Assembly: GCA_023362775.1 (NCBI GenBank)
Contig: JALMGJ010000001.1
Span: forward strand, 62,974,501 to 63,038,500
Length of the DNA: 64,000 bases
From: Charina bottae
Lineage: Eukaryota > Chordata > Lepidosauria > Squamata > Charinaidae
Direction of reading: 5' to 3'
Both the position numbers and the translations under genes were made by a program. Under the pieces are notes generated by a model. That model was given only the letters and a program-made list of their open reading frames with translations, did not search any database and was not told the DNA's origin. This document shows, one piece after another, positions 30,939 through 42,329 of this stretch; position 1 is the first letter of the stretch, and every line of letters starts with the position of its first letter.

Positions 30939-31200
30939 GCCTTGCAAGATAGTCCAGACAGGAAGCACACCCAGATGAACTAATTTGACTTCATTGTAAG
31001 GTTACATTCACAGAAACTTGCAAGTCTGAAAGTACCTTTCTACCCCGTTGCCTTTACAGTCCAAGAAACTATGGAGGGTTCCTTCTGGGACATTTGCCAC
31101 TCCCCCATTCCTTTTGCAGGCTAAGCTGCCTCTTATCTGACTGTTCCCCTAGCTGTGGCTCTTCCCCTGTCTCCCAAGGTCATTCCCACATACCATTACA
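30934..31200 (-). mobile_element. Solo LTR-like copy, family LTR-3
   Basis: Homologous along its length to 59966-60234: shared blocks include cttgcaagtctgaaagtac, tctcttatctgac-like sequence and the edge acataccattaca. It abuts LTR-2 in opposite orientation, and the left end is diverged, so that border is uncertain. Confidence 0.72.
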
Positions 31201-31768
31201 AAAGGTAAGGGATGCTAAGAATTATAGTTCTGTGACATTTGAAGGACCACAAGTCGCCACCCATGCTATAACATTTCTTTCCTGCCATGTTCTGTTCTCT
31301 TTAAAATGTGTATTTCCAGAACATGAGATGGAGAAGACCATAAACTGAAATTAAATACATTATATCACCGTACTATACTGTACTAGCTAATAGGACCAGC
31401 CCAAAGTTTGAATGGACTATGGACAAAAGGACTATACTGGTCTGGATATTTCATCTGTCAATGCAACTTTCTCCTCCACTGTTTTGAATCAATCTAATTT
31501 TTTTTTGTAAATGTGAGTGCAGTTAAGATCCCTTGCTTCATCTATAGCTGTAACTGTACCTCTCTATGTGTGCTTGTGTGTATGTGTATATATAAGATCC
31601 CTGGTAGTTTGTTACTGTGATGCATATCATAGCTTTTAGAGTACTTTAAAGAGTTCCCCCTTTGTCTGGACTGCAGGCAAACATTGCATTCAACCAGCCT
31701 TTCCCAACCCGGTGCCCCCCAGATGGGTTTGGATTACCATGGCCCTCCTTCCCAACCCACATTACTGT
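31201..31768. other. Unassigned DNA with a hAT-MITE-like end near 31690
   Basis: The stretch gcctttcccaacccggtgcc plus cagatgggtttgga near 31690-31730 resembles the end of the foldback element at 34.25 kb. The rest is unassigned. Confidence 0.45.
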
Positions 31769-31779
31769 AAGAACTGGCT

Positions 31780-31881
31780 GTTGTTGTTGTTCAGTCGTTT
31801 AGTCATGCCCGACTCTTCGTGACCTCATGGACCATAGCACGCCAGGCCTTCCTGTCCTCCACTGTCTCCCGGAGTTTACTC
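31780..31881 (-). mobile_element. Bov-B LINE, 102-bp 3' fragment
   Basis: The complement of the Bov-B 3' end (TTGTT repeats, gttcagtcgtttagtc, cgactcttcgtgacctcatg). An 11-bp TSD with one mismatch flanks it: aagaactggct at 31769-31779 and aagaaccggct at 31882-31892. It is a severely truncated insertion. Confidence 0.92.
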
Positions 31882-31892
31882 AAGAACCGGCT

Positions 31893-33015
31893 ACACTGCA
31901 TTAACTGACAAGCCACAACATTTTCAAAAAGAAGTTAGTGGCAATCTTTCCTCCACATAAATGCATCAAAAGGTTACTTATCACATTCACATACATGCAC
32001 AGTCTCTCTCTCTCTCACACACACACACACATCAGCTGCCAACAAGACAGCAGACCACTCTGCTTACTGGGTTAATAATAATGGCAAGCAATGAAATGTG
32101 GTTTCCCCACCTTGCCTTTCTGTTTAGCTGGTGAACTGATAAGATATTGTTTTCCCTCCATTATTACCTCATTCACTGACACTGTTTGGCAGTACTGGGA
32201 GGTCAAAAGGTGGTCTAATGTTAGCTTGACTTCTTTTCCCTCATTCATTCTTACCTTTCCCTCCCTCGGAAAATTTATGTGTGTCTCCTGCCTTTCCTAT
32301 ATTTTCCTGACTATAATAAGGCTCAGAATGCAGGGCAGATATATTTTAGCCACCTTTTCTTTGTCAATCCATTACCTTTGTTGTGTCTTAAGCCGCTTGC
32401 CCATCTCCTTCAGTCACCTCCTGCTCCTTCTGTGCTTGCAAACACTGCCCCATTATCTGCTTGTGCCTCCTGTGCAATCTTCTGTCCCCGCTCTGCATTG
32501 GCTTTCCTTATCATTCTCTGGCACTGAACTTCAATTATGCAATCTCTCCACTTTCCCCTCTCCTGCATGTTTTATACCCCATGTGTCTCTGAATGACTCT
32601 TCACTGCTCTTTGTTTGTCCATACCAGCCACTCAGACTTCACAGGCGAAAAATCAGAGGTTTTGAGACAAAGGGCAGAGGCCCCTTAGCTGCCTATAAAT
32701 ATCCAACTTTCCCCAGGCCCAAGGACGTTTTATAGATGGGAAATCCACTGGAGAGCTTGCTAAGCTACAAAGAGGATTAAGATCATCCTGAATTTGGGCC
32801 TTTCTTTCTTCATTTTTTTAAGAGTAGGCACTGGCTCTGAATGACTTGGACTCTCTAATATATCCCACCATAACTGCAAATGCACAATTCTAGTTTGCCA
32901 AGCTTCTTAGGCCAGGGCCCTCTGTGTTCTGAGGCAACTCCTTTATCCTTAGTACCCCCCCTGACCCCCCCCCCCACCATCAGAAGATACCCTCCCTGCA
33001 GTAGTATTGACACTG
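31893..33015. other. Unassigned, pyrimidine-rich intergenic DNA
   Basis: Contains a 214-codon open frame on the plus strand (32091-32735) whose product is hydrophobic, low in complexity and not similar to any family I know. The pyrimidine-rich composition explains the lack of stops. A (CT)n(CA)n run is listed separately. Confidence 0.5.
32002..32031. repeat. (CT)n(CA)n microsatellite
   Basis: Adjacent CT and CA dinucleotide runs. Confidence 0.95.
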
Positions 33016-33023
33016 GCAAATGG

Positions 33024-33348
33024 TAGGCTGACCATACGTCCTGTTTTGAACGGGACAGTCCCATTTTTAAAGCATTTTTCAACCGTCCCATCATTTTCAT
33101 AAAAATCTCAATTTTGTCCCGTTTTTCAAACCCGGCAGGAATGGCGTGGAAGGAGGATCTGAGCCAGAGCACGGACTGGGGGGGCAGGGTTTGCAGGCAG
33201 GAGTCAATCACGTGGACCGGGGGGCGGGGTCTGCAGGCGGGAGCCAATCGCGCGGACCAGGGGGGCGGGGACCCCTGTCTTTTTCATGAATACAGAATAT
33301 TGCATAAGACCTCGTCCCGTTTTGCCATCCTGAAATATGGTCAGCCTA
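33024..33348. mobile_element. hAT-type MITE, 325 bp, with internal GC-rich tandem units
   Basis: The terminal inverted repeat taggctgaccata matches tatggtcagccta at the other end. An exact 8-bp TSD, gcaaatgg, lies at 33016-33023 and 33349-33356. Around 33165-33270 two copies of a unit of about 45 bp, rich in GGGGGGC and gcaggcgggagccaatcgcg-type sequence, occur in tandem. Non-autonomous. Confidence 0.94.
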
Positions 33349-33400
33349 GCAAATGGACACAATGAGGCAAAGTTGGACACTAGCTATTTTAATTTTTCCA

Positions 33401-33562
33401 CAATAGCTCCATGTAGTCTTACTGTGGGACATGGTAAGACATTTGCCTCATCTGCCTACAACTTCTTGTCAGCCCTGTTATTTTTATTTGGTGGTCAGTG
33501 GTTCAAAGTTGCCATTTTAAATGTCTTACCATATGCCATTGTAAGACTACATGGAGCTATTG
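33401..33562. repeat. Inverted repeat with 44-bp imperfect arms
   Basis: Arms 33401-33444 and 33519-33562 (start caatagctccatgtagtctt) pair around a 74-bp loop. It looks like a small foldback transposon, but no clear TSD was found. Confidence 0.7.
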
Positions 33563-34247
33563 TCTGCACTCTAAGCACCAATTTCCCATGATCGTCATTC
33601 TAAAGGACATATTTGGTCTGGGATATATATTCTCAGATGTCAAACCTAGTTGGCACTTGGAAACTGCCTGATCCTGCCAGCTCCCAACTCTGAAACTGGT
33701 CTTCAGTCTGGTACAGTATATATGATTGAGAAGAATGTAATGGTCAAACATGGGCTTTCAGTGACTCTTTTATTGAAGTGAGCATTAAAAAATGGGGCAC
33801 CCCCTCTCACTTGCATTCTAAAGTGGCATAGCCCATTTATGGAAAATAGATGTGTATGCACACGTACAGAATGTGTATTCCTGACCAAATATTTCCTTTA
33901 GAAAGAAGATCATGGGAAATTGGCTTATATTAAATCAGAATACTATAGTCTTTCTTGACTTAAAGGATCAGCCAATGTTTCAGGCAAATTTCTTTCTCAT
34001 CACCACTTGCTGTAAAAACAAAAACTAGATACTCCAGGGCTTGATGCTTCAGTCTGCACTCTAAGCACCAAACTATGGTTCCCTTCTGAGTTGTGTCTAT
34101 GAAACTGAGAGAGTGCTTAGCTTCCTGAAGGGGGATAATTTAGAGTTCTGGGACCCCTATGCTTTTTGTGGAGAGCAATCTGGTATTCATACAAATAAAC
34201 ACTTGCAACAGGAGATCATTAGTTGGTTTCAAAGATAATCTAATTTC
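33563..34247. other. Unassigned intergenic DNA
   Basis: The phrase tctgcactctaagcaccaa occurs twice (near 33562 and 34052). Otherwise nothing is recognised. Confidence 0.45.
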
Positions 34248-34371
34248 TAGACTAGCCTGCTCCAGATGTGTGGATTTCAATTCCCAGAATTCTCAGTAAT
34301 GACCATGTCAGCTAAGAATTTCTGGGAATTAGTCCACACATCTGGAGGGAACCAAGGTTGGGGAAGGCTGC
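34248..34371. mobile_element. hAT-type foldback MITE, left end partly deleted
   Basis: Complementary arms: ctccagatgtgtgga (34260-34274) with tccacacatctggag (34333-34347), extended by cccagaattct and its partner. The right end (gttggggaaggctgct) lacks a full left counterpart. It resembles the common squamate element around 'cttcaactcccagaattc'. Confidence 0.7.
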
Positions 34372-34639
34372 TCTAATCCAGTCCTCTGCTGTGCAGGAAA
34401 TCATCTGCTGCACGAGCAGCACATCAATGCTAATGCCTCCTTGTAGTGCTATGGTTTTACAAGAAGGCTGGTGAGGAAGAATTGGATAGTATGTAATGCT
34501 TACTTCTTTCCCTTAGGTGCATGGTACATAGAACTTTTTGTTCCCCTGTAATGGTTGAGTATGTAATACAGAATTAAGCAAGCATTTATTTTAGTCACTA
34601 AAGGGTTATACTTCAATTATATTTTGTTTTGCCCTGTCC

Positions 34640-35222
34640 TTGGTGGGACACCTGTCTAGAGTAGGTTGGTGTTTCTCATCTTCAATCCAAAAACCTTGAG
34701 AAACAAATATTCCTTAACCTTGAGATGGTCTCATCGCCACCTGGTATAAACAAATACTCCTTAACCTTGGTGATCTCATTCTTGGCAGAAATAGGCAAAG
34801 CATTCCAAGATAGACTTGTCCTCCTTGTCCTTTGCAAACTTCAGTGAGATGAGACCATTGAAAGCAGGTGTGCTTAATCACAGTTCAGATTCTATATAAA
34901 TTAGTTGGAAACCCCCATGAGGTGGAACTTTGACGCAGACCTGATTGGTAGAAGGTGCTGCATATTTGCCAGCTTTGAAGGAGTTTGCCTACCGTCATCT
35001 CTTTGGGGTTCCCTGACTGGCAGAAAACTGTAAGGTCTTTCTTTTTCTTATTGTATTCTTGAATATTCTTTGATTGCTGTCTCGTGTTATGTTATGTTAT
35101 TTTCTTATAACATATAAATGGAATAAAGACTAACTCATACTGGTGAGTCCATTGCTCCCAGATCCAAAAGTACCTTGATCCAACTCTGCTGGGCTTAAGA
35201 CAAAGCAATACATTCCTCTCAG
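34640..35222 (+). other. LTR-like unit with TATA box and poly(A) signal
   Basis: Contains tctatataaattag near 34900, aataaagac near 35123, and candidate TGTC/GACA ends. A 47-bp tandem duplication (34701 and 34748, aaacaaatatt/aaacaaatact) lies in the 5' part. No TSD or homologous copy was seen in the window, so an LTR identity is only a suggestion. Confidence 0.35.
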
Positions 35223-36989
35223 AGATTTACATGGGGTGTGTGTTATAAATTAAAACAGATGGTAAGAATCTCATTTGTGTGCATTGTGCCTTTAGTTATT
35301 TATTTTAAAAATTCCCCTAAACGTAGAGCAATTTTACTCTAACTTTTAGAAACCCATAGAATCTTTCTTTAGATTGCAGATTTGGCCAAGGACCACAATC
35401 AATCTCCTCTTTAGCAGTTCTAGATGCAAATGCAAGCCATTCCTTAAACTGTCACTGTTACTTCTCTTTCAGCCCTATCCAAGGGTGGACAAATCACTGA
35501 AAGCCATAAACCAGCCACTACAAAGCACCTAATTTTGTACTATTATTCCTAAGAGACAAATTTCTTCTGGGCACATCTGGTGATCACATTATTATGCCCT
35601 GAAGCATGAAAACTCATCCCAATTAGAATCTTCTCTCATGTTGTGGTCTGCAAGACCACAGCCAAAATATCTTAAAGAACCATTTCCACACGTCACCAAA
35701 GAACTAAAGAAGATCTCAGACAGGCTGGAAATACACTGGGAATGCATATCCCTCTGCATTTTACCTAAGAAAAGGTGCTTCTTTTTGCCATTAGAATCAG
35801 GCCTTGTGCCTCCAGCACATACTGACATATTGTTGAAGGCTGTTTCCCACCCATCTTATGCTGGCTTAATTTACCTTTCAGTGGTGTTTCCAGCATGTGC
35901 TCCCAAAAAGTGCTCTCAGTAAAATGATGAGTGTTTTCTTCTATAGGACAAACTCATCCTGCATGTGGCCCTTAGAGAGAAAGACCAATGACACCTTCCA
36001 CAGATAAAAGGAAGGCAACAGCCGGAATGAAAGAACCTCAACTTACCAAAAAATACCCCACCAAGGAAGGAAGGAAGACAGTGCAATGAGGATTAAATAT
36101 GCTCAACAGCCACAGAATACTACCCGTTGGTTAAAATAATAGACAATTAGTTAGCAGGAATGAAATGAAGTCTCCTGGAAAGGGATGGAGTTAGTTACCT
36201 GTAAGTTCCACATGGCAGCAATTTGTTACAGGTCTTTCTTGTAAAATATTTCATACAATAATACAGAGCTCCTTCATTCAAGTTGGACTGGTTACAATTC
36301 ATTTCAGGTTGCCATTCAAATTATAAGCTTACAATCAGACAGCTTGGAAAAGGGTTTCTTCCTGCATGATCCTGTTTGCCCCTTGAGATTGTCTGAGGAG
36401 ATTCTCATACGTGCCCTGTTTTTACTGGAGGTACATTTGGGGGCAAAGGGCTTCTCTGTAGCACCACTTAAACTGCAAGAGATTTTCAACTCACTTGCAT
36501 TCTTTTTTTATTGCCTTCTTGAAGTATAAAAACGGACTTGCCCAGTACACCTACTTCTTAATAAATGTCAGCTTGGAAGTCATTTTGAAATGGTTTTTCC
36601 AGAGGTTTCCTTTTAGGGACCTAGCAGAGCAACTAAGCCCAAAAGACCTCTTCAAATCTTGCTTCTCATTCTAAGGGGAGGCTGTCAGGGGGAGGGAAGG
36701 GAGTGCTCCGAAGACAGGACTTGGTGGGTATTTCCACCAGGAAGAAACCTGACCTCTCAAGGCGCAAGAGCTCTAGCATCTGGAATGATTCGGGGTAGAC
36801 AATTCCCTGATCTGCAGCTGAGCAGGGATGCTACAATGGCACCATTACTTAAATAATACCACAGTCCCATGTAGAAATCTCCTAAGTATATTGAGAAAAG
36901 TTATATTAAAATCTATGCATATTAGGGAGAGTTGTGTGCAAACTCTCTGCAAATCTCTGAAAATAAATATATTATTTATTAATATTGTA
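35223..36989. other. Unassigned intergenic DNA
   Basis: No gene or transposon recognised. Confidence 0.5.
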
Positions 36990-37096
36990 AATTTCTACTT
37001 ATGTTTTTAACTATGTTTTATTTTGAACCGCCCAGGGTCCCCCGATGGGGGAGATGGCCGGTAATACAAATTTAAATAAATAATAAATAAATAAAT
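36990..37096 (+). mobile_element. L2/CR1-type LINE 3' tail
   Basis: The module ttgaaccgcccagggtcccc, then gggggagatggccggtaata, ends in AAATAAATAA repeats. Confidence 0.82.
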
Positions 37097-37215
37097 CAGG
37101 GGAAGTTAGGGACACAGATATTTTCCCTTCTTATTTATTTTAAAAAATAATCACCATCCTGTTGATGGTGGTATCCTGAGAGGACTGTCTGCTGCAGCTG
37201 CAGTGATAGTACAGA

Positions 37216-37310
37216 GTCAGTGTGATGTAATGGTTAGAGTAGGCCTGGAGTGACCCAGGTTCAAATCCTCACTCACTTATGAAGCTCCCTATGATCCTGT
37301 GCCTGTCAGA
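37216..37310 (+). mobile_element. Old tRNA-derived CORE/MIR-like SINE fragment
   Basis: The A-box-like gatgtaatggttagagt and B-box ggttcaaatcc (37258-37268) are followed by a few core bases. Diverged and truncated. Confidence 0.6.
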
Positions 37311-38975
37311 AGCCCTGGGAGAAATGACAGAGGCAGAGAGTCTACTGTGCCCCAAAGGCTTAGAATCTGAGATGAGACAGGCTCTAAGGAGATAAAAGAG
37401 GCATGGGAGAATTAGAAGATAAAAGCACTGATCATAAAAGCTAAAGGATAAATTCCTAATAGATATATTTGAGATGTCTTGAAGGCCAGTTGAAAATGAA
37501 GAGGATGGGAAATGCCAACCTTCTCTTTATTGCCAGTCCCCCTTTCCACCTTGCACCCGAGCTCTCAAGATGAGACCAGCAGTTCTGCCTCTGCTATTTT
37601 TAAGTGCTAAAATCCTCTTTTCATGTTTCACTGGTGAAGAATACATCGTTGTTTTCCAACACCAATCACAGACAGGAATCTAAATACTGTATTATCTTAA
37701 TTCATCTTTCTTAGCATTGCATCTTGGTTAAAGTATTTCTATCCACTGAATGAAGAAGCAGGGACTGAAAGCTGGAGAGGCAGAACTGTGGAGGGTATCG
37801 GAGGTGGGGTCATAAAAGCTGAAGAGTCTTTTTTTAAAAAAAAAAAGAAAAGAAAGAAAGACAGGAAAAAATTCCAGCCATTTTGGCTTGTTATGGAGGA
37901 GACTAGGATGAGCAGTGTGGAGGAAGCGGAAAGCCTGGGCACCTGTGTACCTGTCTTCAAAGGCCCTCACAAAGAGGAAGTGATGTCACTAAGGTCGCCA
38001 AGTGGTAACAATGAGGAGAAGCTGATGAAGAGCTTTTCCCAGTCCTGATGTCCTGTCTGTGTCTAGAGGGCAAATATAAAACATGTTTTTCCAAGTCGCA
38101 GAAGGAAGTATAAGTAATTAGGACTCGGCAGACAACTCACACAGAAGATTAATCAGGCATGCAGCTGGTTCTGAAGCAAAGAGCTGTGATGTTTCAAAAA
38201 ACTGCACATTCCCGCACATAGAGAAGTTTAGCATAATTGACAGTGAAGTGGGAGGTGTGAAATGACACAAATCTGCATGGGAAAGAAAGCAAAGAAAATA
38301 GGCAACTTATTAAAAATGACTTTTTTATTATCAAGCCTCCTCTGAAAAAAGTCAAAGAATGAATTCTTTCACTCTGGTTTAGTTCTGTATTCACCACTCC
38401 CTTACAAGAGGGTTGATAACCTGCCTTTCAAAATGGCCCAAATTGGTTATCAATGCACAAATTTCACAAGGCAAAACCAATTTCATTTCAAGAAAGAAGC
38501 CTCTACATGTTTTCATTTCAATCTATTGTAGTTGAACCAGTACAATAGGTAGGGTAATACCGCTGGTTCAAGTAATGGATTGAGATGTGTGAGTTCCAGT
38601 GGACCCTGTTCTGAGTCTTCAATTACCTGGCTTACAATGAGAAGTAAAATCACTTTAAATGCAGCAGCAACAAGAAAAAAAAAAGATGAACAGGAGGCAC
38701 AGTGTGTTATCCTACCTCCGGGAGGGAATTATTTGGAACTCAGGTTCTTCTGACCAACTTTTCTGACTGGCTTTTCTTGGCAAGATAAGGAGGCAGGGGA
38801 GGGGGGCATCACCTGAATTAGAGATCTATGTGGACAAAGATGTCAGTCTTTATGACAATAAATCATAGCAAGTACAAAAGGAAAGAGGAGAAGGTGTTGA
38901 TTGTATATTATATGGCCAGAAAATGAGTTGGAAGGGAAAGTTATAAATCATGAAAAGTCATTTTTCCCCCAGAAC
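37311..38975. other. Unassigned intergenic DNA
   Basis: No gene recognised. A poly(T)/poly(A) stretch near 37831-37860 creates artificial Lys- or Phe-rich frames on the two strands. Confidence 0.5.
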
Positions 38976-39056
38976 TTGATGTAAACCGCCTAGAGTCGCT
39001 CTTGAGTGAGATGGGTGGTGATGAAATTTGAAAAATGAATAAATAAATAATAAATA
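38976..39056 (+). mobile_element. L2/CR1-type LINE 3' tail
   Basis: gatgtaaaccgcctagagtc, then gagatgggtggtgatgaaat and an AAAT-type tail. Confidence 0.8.
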
Positions 39057-41255
39057 CCAGTAATACTGTACTTCAGTATGTGAATTATTTCATGAGTATT
39101 AATTGTGGCACTGTGGCTTGGATTATCTAAGGAAGACTACTACTGTGTAAAAATGTATGATGGGAAAGGAAGTTGCTGAAAAAAGGACGGGGAATTATTC
39201 AGGTAAATAAATTCAAATTGCAATGGTTTTACTACTTTGTTACCAAGGATGGAGTATTTTTTGACTGTATATTTGCACTAATTATTTAATGATCTGTTAT
39301 TTTTAAAAAGAACCATATTATTTTTAGTATGTAATTTTTTTAAAAATGCACAATTCTACACACTACATTTTACAAAATATGCTGAATATGTTCTTACATC
39401 ACAGCATTTGAAGAAAATAGTAGATGATATATTTCAATGCATTCATATTAGAATGCAGAAAACTAAATTCCAAAAGTCTCAGGTTTATAAACTGCTGACA
39501 TATCATCTGCAGCAGAATTCTGGAAGCATTTAAAACACACATCTGAATGATAGAGTGGAATGATTCCAAACAGCCATGCTTATAACAGAAATCAAATGCA
39601 TTGACATAATATCAAGAGAGTTTATTGTGGGGTTTGTAAAGGATATCTTGATATATAAATTATTATTATCCCACAAAAATACTCTTATGAACTTGCCTCC
39701 CCATTCCATTAATATATGTATGTAAAAAAGAACAACAGCAATAAAAGTCCACTTCTATTACCATTCCAGGTTTGGTTAATGAATAGCTGGAGAAAACTTA
39801 CAAGTTTCCTAAAGAGACTGAATGGACCATAAGACTCTAGTTTTATACTCCAACAGAGGAGAAAAGCCAAGAAGCCACCACCACATCCACTTCCAGCCAC
39901 TACAGAAGGTTTCTACAATCATCCTAATTGTAGAGCAGCAGCCCAGATTACTTTGACCCAGCAAGTGTCTTGTGCTACTTTTTAGCAATGGAAGCATTGA
40001 ATGTTGGCTCTTCCATTCCTTGGAAATTAACAATGAAGACACTATTTCTTTTTTTCTGTTGACAGCTACACTACCTCAAATGTGAAGCCCATTCAGCAGT
40101 CTGTTAGAACTACTGAAATGGAGCAAAGCTGCAAAGTTCGTGTACAGAAAAAGAATATTGTTTAAAAACAGAGCCCATGAGCATATTAGAGAGATCTAGG
40201 TTAATCTTACACCCTTAGCCCACCCAAGCATAAAGAAATATGCACTTAGACATGGCAGCTATGAAAAATAAGTACAAAAGAGTCCTTACGTTTATTCATT
40301 CCAGGTACAGCATTTTTGGTAGATAAATTATGTTCCATTTCTTCTTCGTTTCCCTAAACTTAATACCTCTTGCCCTGCTTGCTGCAAGAGATGCATGTAG
40401 AAAGGGGGGGAAATCTCCTAGGCCCATCCATGGCCTAGAATGGAGCAACACACAGCCATGTGCTTGCTCCCGGTCCAAGAAGGAGAGAGAGAGAGAAAAG
40501 AGGCCTAGCACATGGCCTCTCTCCATGGAGAGGAGCAGCCACATGCTGCATCCTCCTCAATGGAAGAATCAGAGAGAAAGAGGGAGAGAAGAGGAAGTGG
40601 GAGTAGCCACAAACAGCTTCCTCAAAAGCATGGAGAGCTTGCATCCTAGAGCAGCCATTCATTTGCTGATGAGGCATGCTGGATTTGCTAGAATCTCCAA
40701 CAAAATGAAACCCGCACTGATGGGCATGGTCAGAGCCAAAATTGAGTGGGGACAGAGCTAATAATTAGCATAGTTATGAACTTTACTTTCATTCCCTAAA
40801 GACATTTGTACCAAATATCTTTTTTTACTTCTACAAAGTTACTTCCTTCAGATTTTCAACTGGGAGACAAGGAGAAACATAAATGACATTGACAATCTGG
40901 AATGGGGCCAGTTAGAACTGTGGTATAGTTCAAACTCTAAAAATGTAACATTTTTAAAGTAACAAAATACATAGGATCCAAATTAAAAAGCTTGAGGGAA
41001 TAAAGATATATTTGTTTGATATTGAATGGCTACTGGTGTTGATGCCTGCTTGGCATCTCTGCAGAAGGAATTAGACAAAGGAGCCACCATGAAAAGGCCT
41101 ATAATCTTCATGTGCTATTAGGCTATAAAGCTGACCTCAAAGACCAACAGGTATTATGGGAAATAGAGTTTTCAGATACTGAGATTTACATCTTCTGACA
41201 TATATCCACTGAATATTTCTGAATTCCCCCTTAATAATCTATTTTCTTCCTAAAG
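39057..41255. other. Unassigned intergenic DNA with a purine-rich minisatellite-like patch
   Basis: Between about 40435 and 40645 a degenerate unit of roughly 60-90 bp (ATGGAG...CAGCCACA...GCTTCCTC plus GA-rich linker) is repeated about three times. It underlies a 143-codon frame I do not regard as a gene. The rest is unassigned. Confidence 0.45.
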
Positions 41256-41502
41256 GAGCCAGTTTGGTCTAGTGGTTAAGGCAACGGGCTAGAAACCAGG
41301 AGTCTGTGAGTTCTAGTCCCGCCTTAGGCATGAAAGCCAGCTGGGTGACCTTGGGCCAGTCACACACACTCAGCCCAACTCACCTCACAGGACTGTTGTT
41401 GTGGGGAAAATAGGAGGAGGAAGGAGTATTAGGTATGTTCGCTGCCTTGAGTTATTTATAAAAATAATAAAGGTGGGATAAAAATTAAATAAATAAATAA
41501 AT
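41256..41502 (+). mobile_element. tRNA-derived CORE (MIR-like) SINE with LINE-type AAAT tail
   Basis: A nearly complete copy: head gagccagtttggtctagtgg, B box region gagttctagtcccgcc, core gtgaccttgggccagtcaca and ctcacctcacaggactgttg, tail aggtgggataaaaatt plus AAAT units. It includes the core part that is missing in the 1.56-kb copy. Confidence 0.94.
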
Positions 41503-41900
41503 GGTCTATTTCAAGACACCTTGAGGACATATTCAATAACTGGGAATTCTATATACTGCCATGAGAAGAAGTAGCATCCAAACTTTAAACAACAGAAGTC
41601 TATAAATGTCATTTGAGAGCAGCAGAAAAAACAGCTGTTTAAATTTATACAAATGATGGCAATTCAGGAGTTAATCAGGATAACAGCATCAGGTTGAGTA
41701 TTTTTTCAGACGGCTAATGAATTTGATTTATCTGCATCAAATAATATTTTTATAATCATTAATATTAAAATAAGATCACAGAGCTGGGTGATTTTTTTCA
41801 GGTTGTGCATTTGGGGAGGGGTGATAAAAAGTAATACATTGGTGATAAAAAGTATTTTCTGAGATGAAATGTTACCTGTGCATATTTTCAAATTATATCT
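41503..41900. other. Unassigned intergenic DNA
   Basis: Nothing recognised. Confidence 0.5.
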
Positions 41901-42050
41901 ATGAGATGGTTAGATAGCATCACCGATGTAATGAACATGAATTTGAGTAAACTCCGAGAGACAGTGGAGGACAGGAAGGCCTGGCGTGCTATGGTCCATG
42001 AGGTCACGAAGAGTCGGACACGACTAAACGACTGAACAACAACAACAAAA
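41901..42050 (+). mobile_element. Bov-B LINE, 150-bp 3' fragment
   Basis: Begins atgagatggttagatagcat and runs through the Bov-B C-terminus (SKLRETVEDRKAWRAMVHEV) to the ACAAC tail. No convincing TSD. Confidence 0.92.
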
Positions 42051-42329
42051 ATGAAACCTTTAAACACATTTGTGTTTCCTTCAACAAAGAACACAAGTGG
42101 TCCAGAACCCCACACATCTTTTTAACATAAATTGAATAGAATCCCATCCTCCCTCAACTGTTCTCCCTGGAGACTGTTTGGAGAAACAAAGAAGCCAGGT
42201 ACGACTTTCGTTTTGCTATTTAATTCACCAAACTCTACTAAAAATTAGAGGGAAGAATTCTGCATGAATATGGAAGATATTGCCCAAACATTTTGAAATT
42301 AGATGGAATATTTTGCATGAATATGGAAT

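Noticed and set aside
32091..32735. 214-codon open frame on the plus strand
   Set aside because: The product is hydrophobic, pyrimidine-driven and without a recognisable domain or splice context; a second overlapping frame of 82 codons is also open. Expression data would be needed to reconsider it.
40330..40761. 143-codon open frame
   Set aside because: It follows a degenerate GA-rich repeat and has an open complementary frame; no domain is visible.
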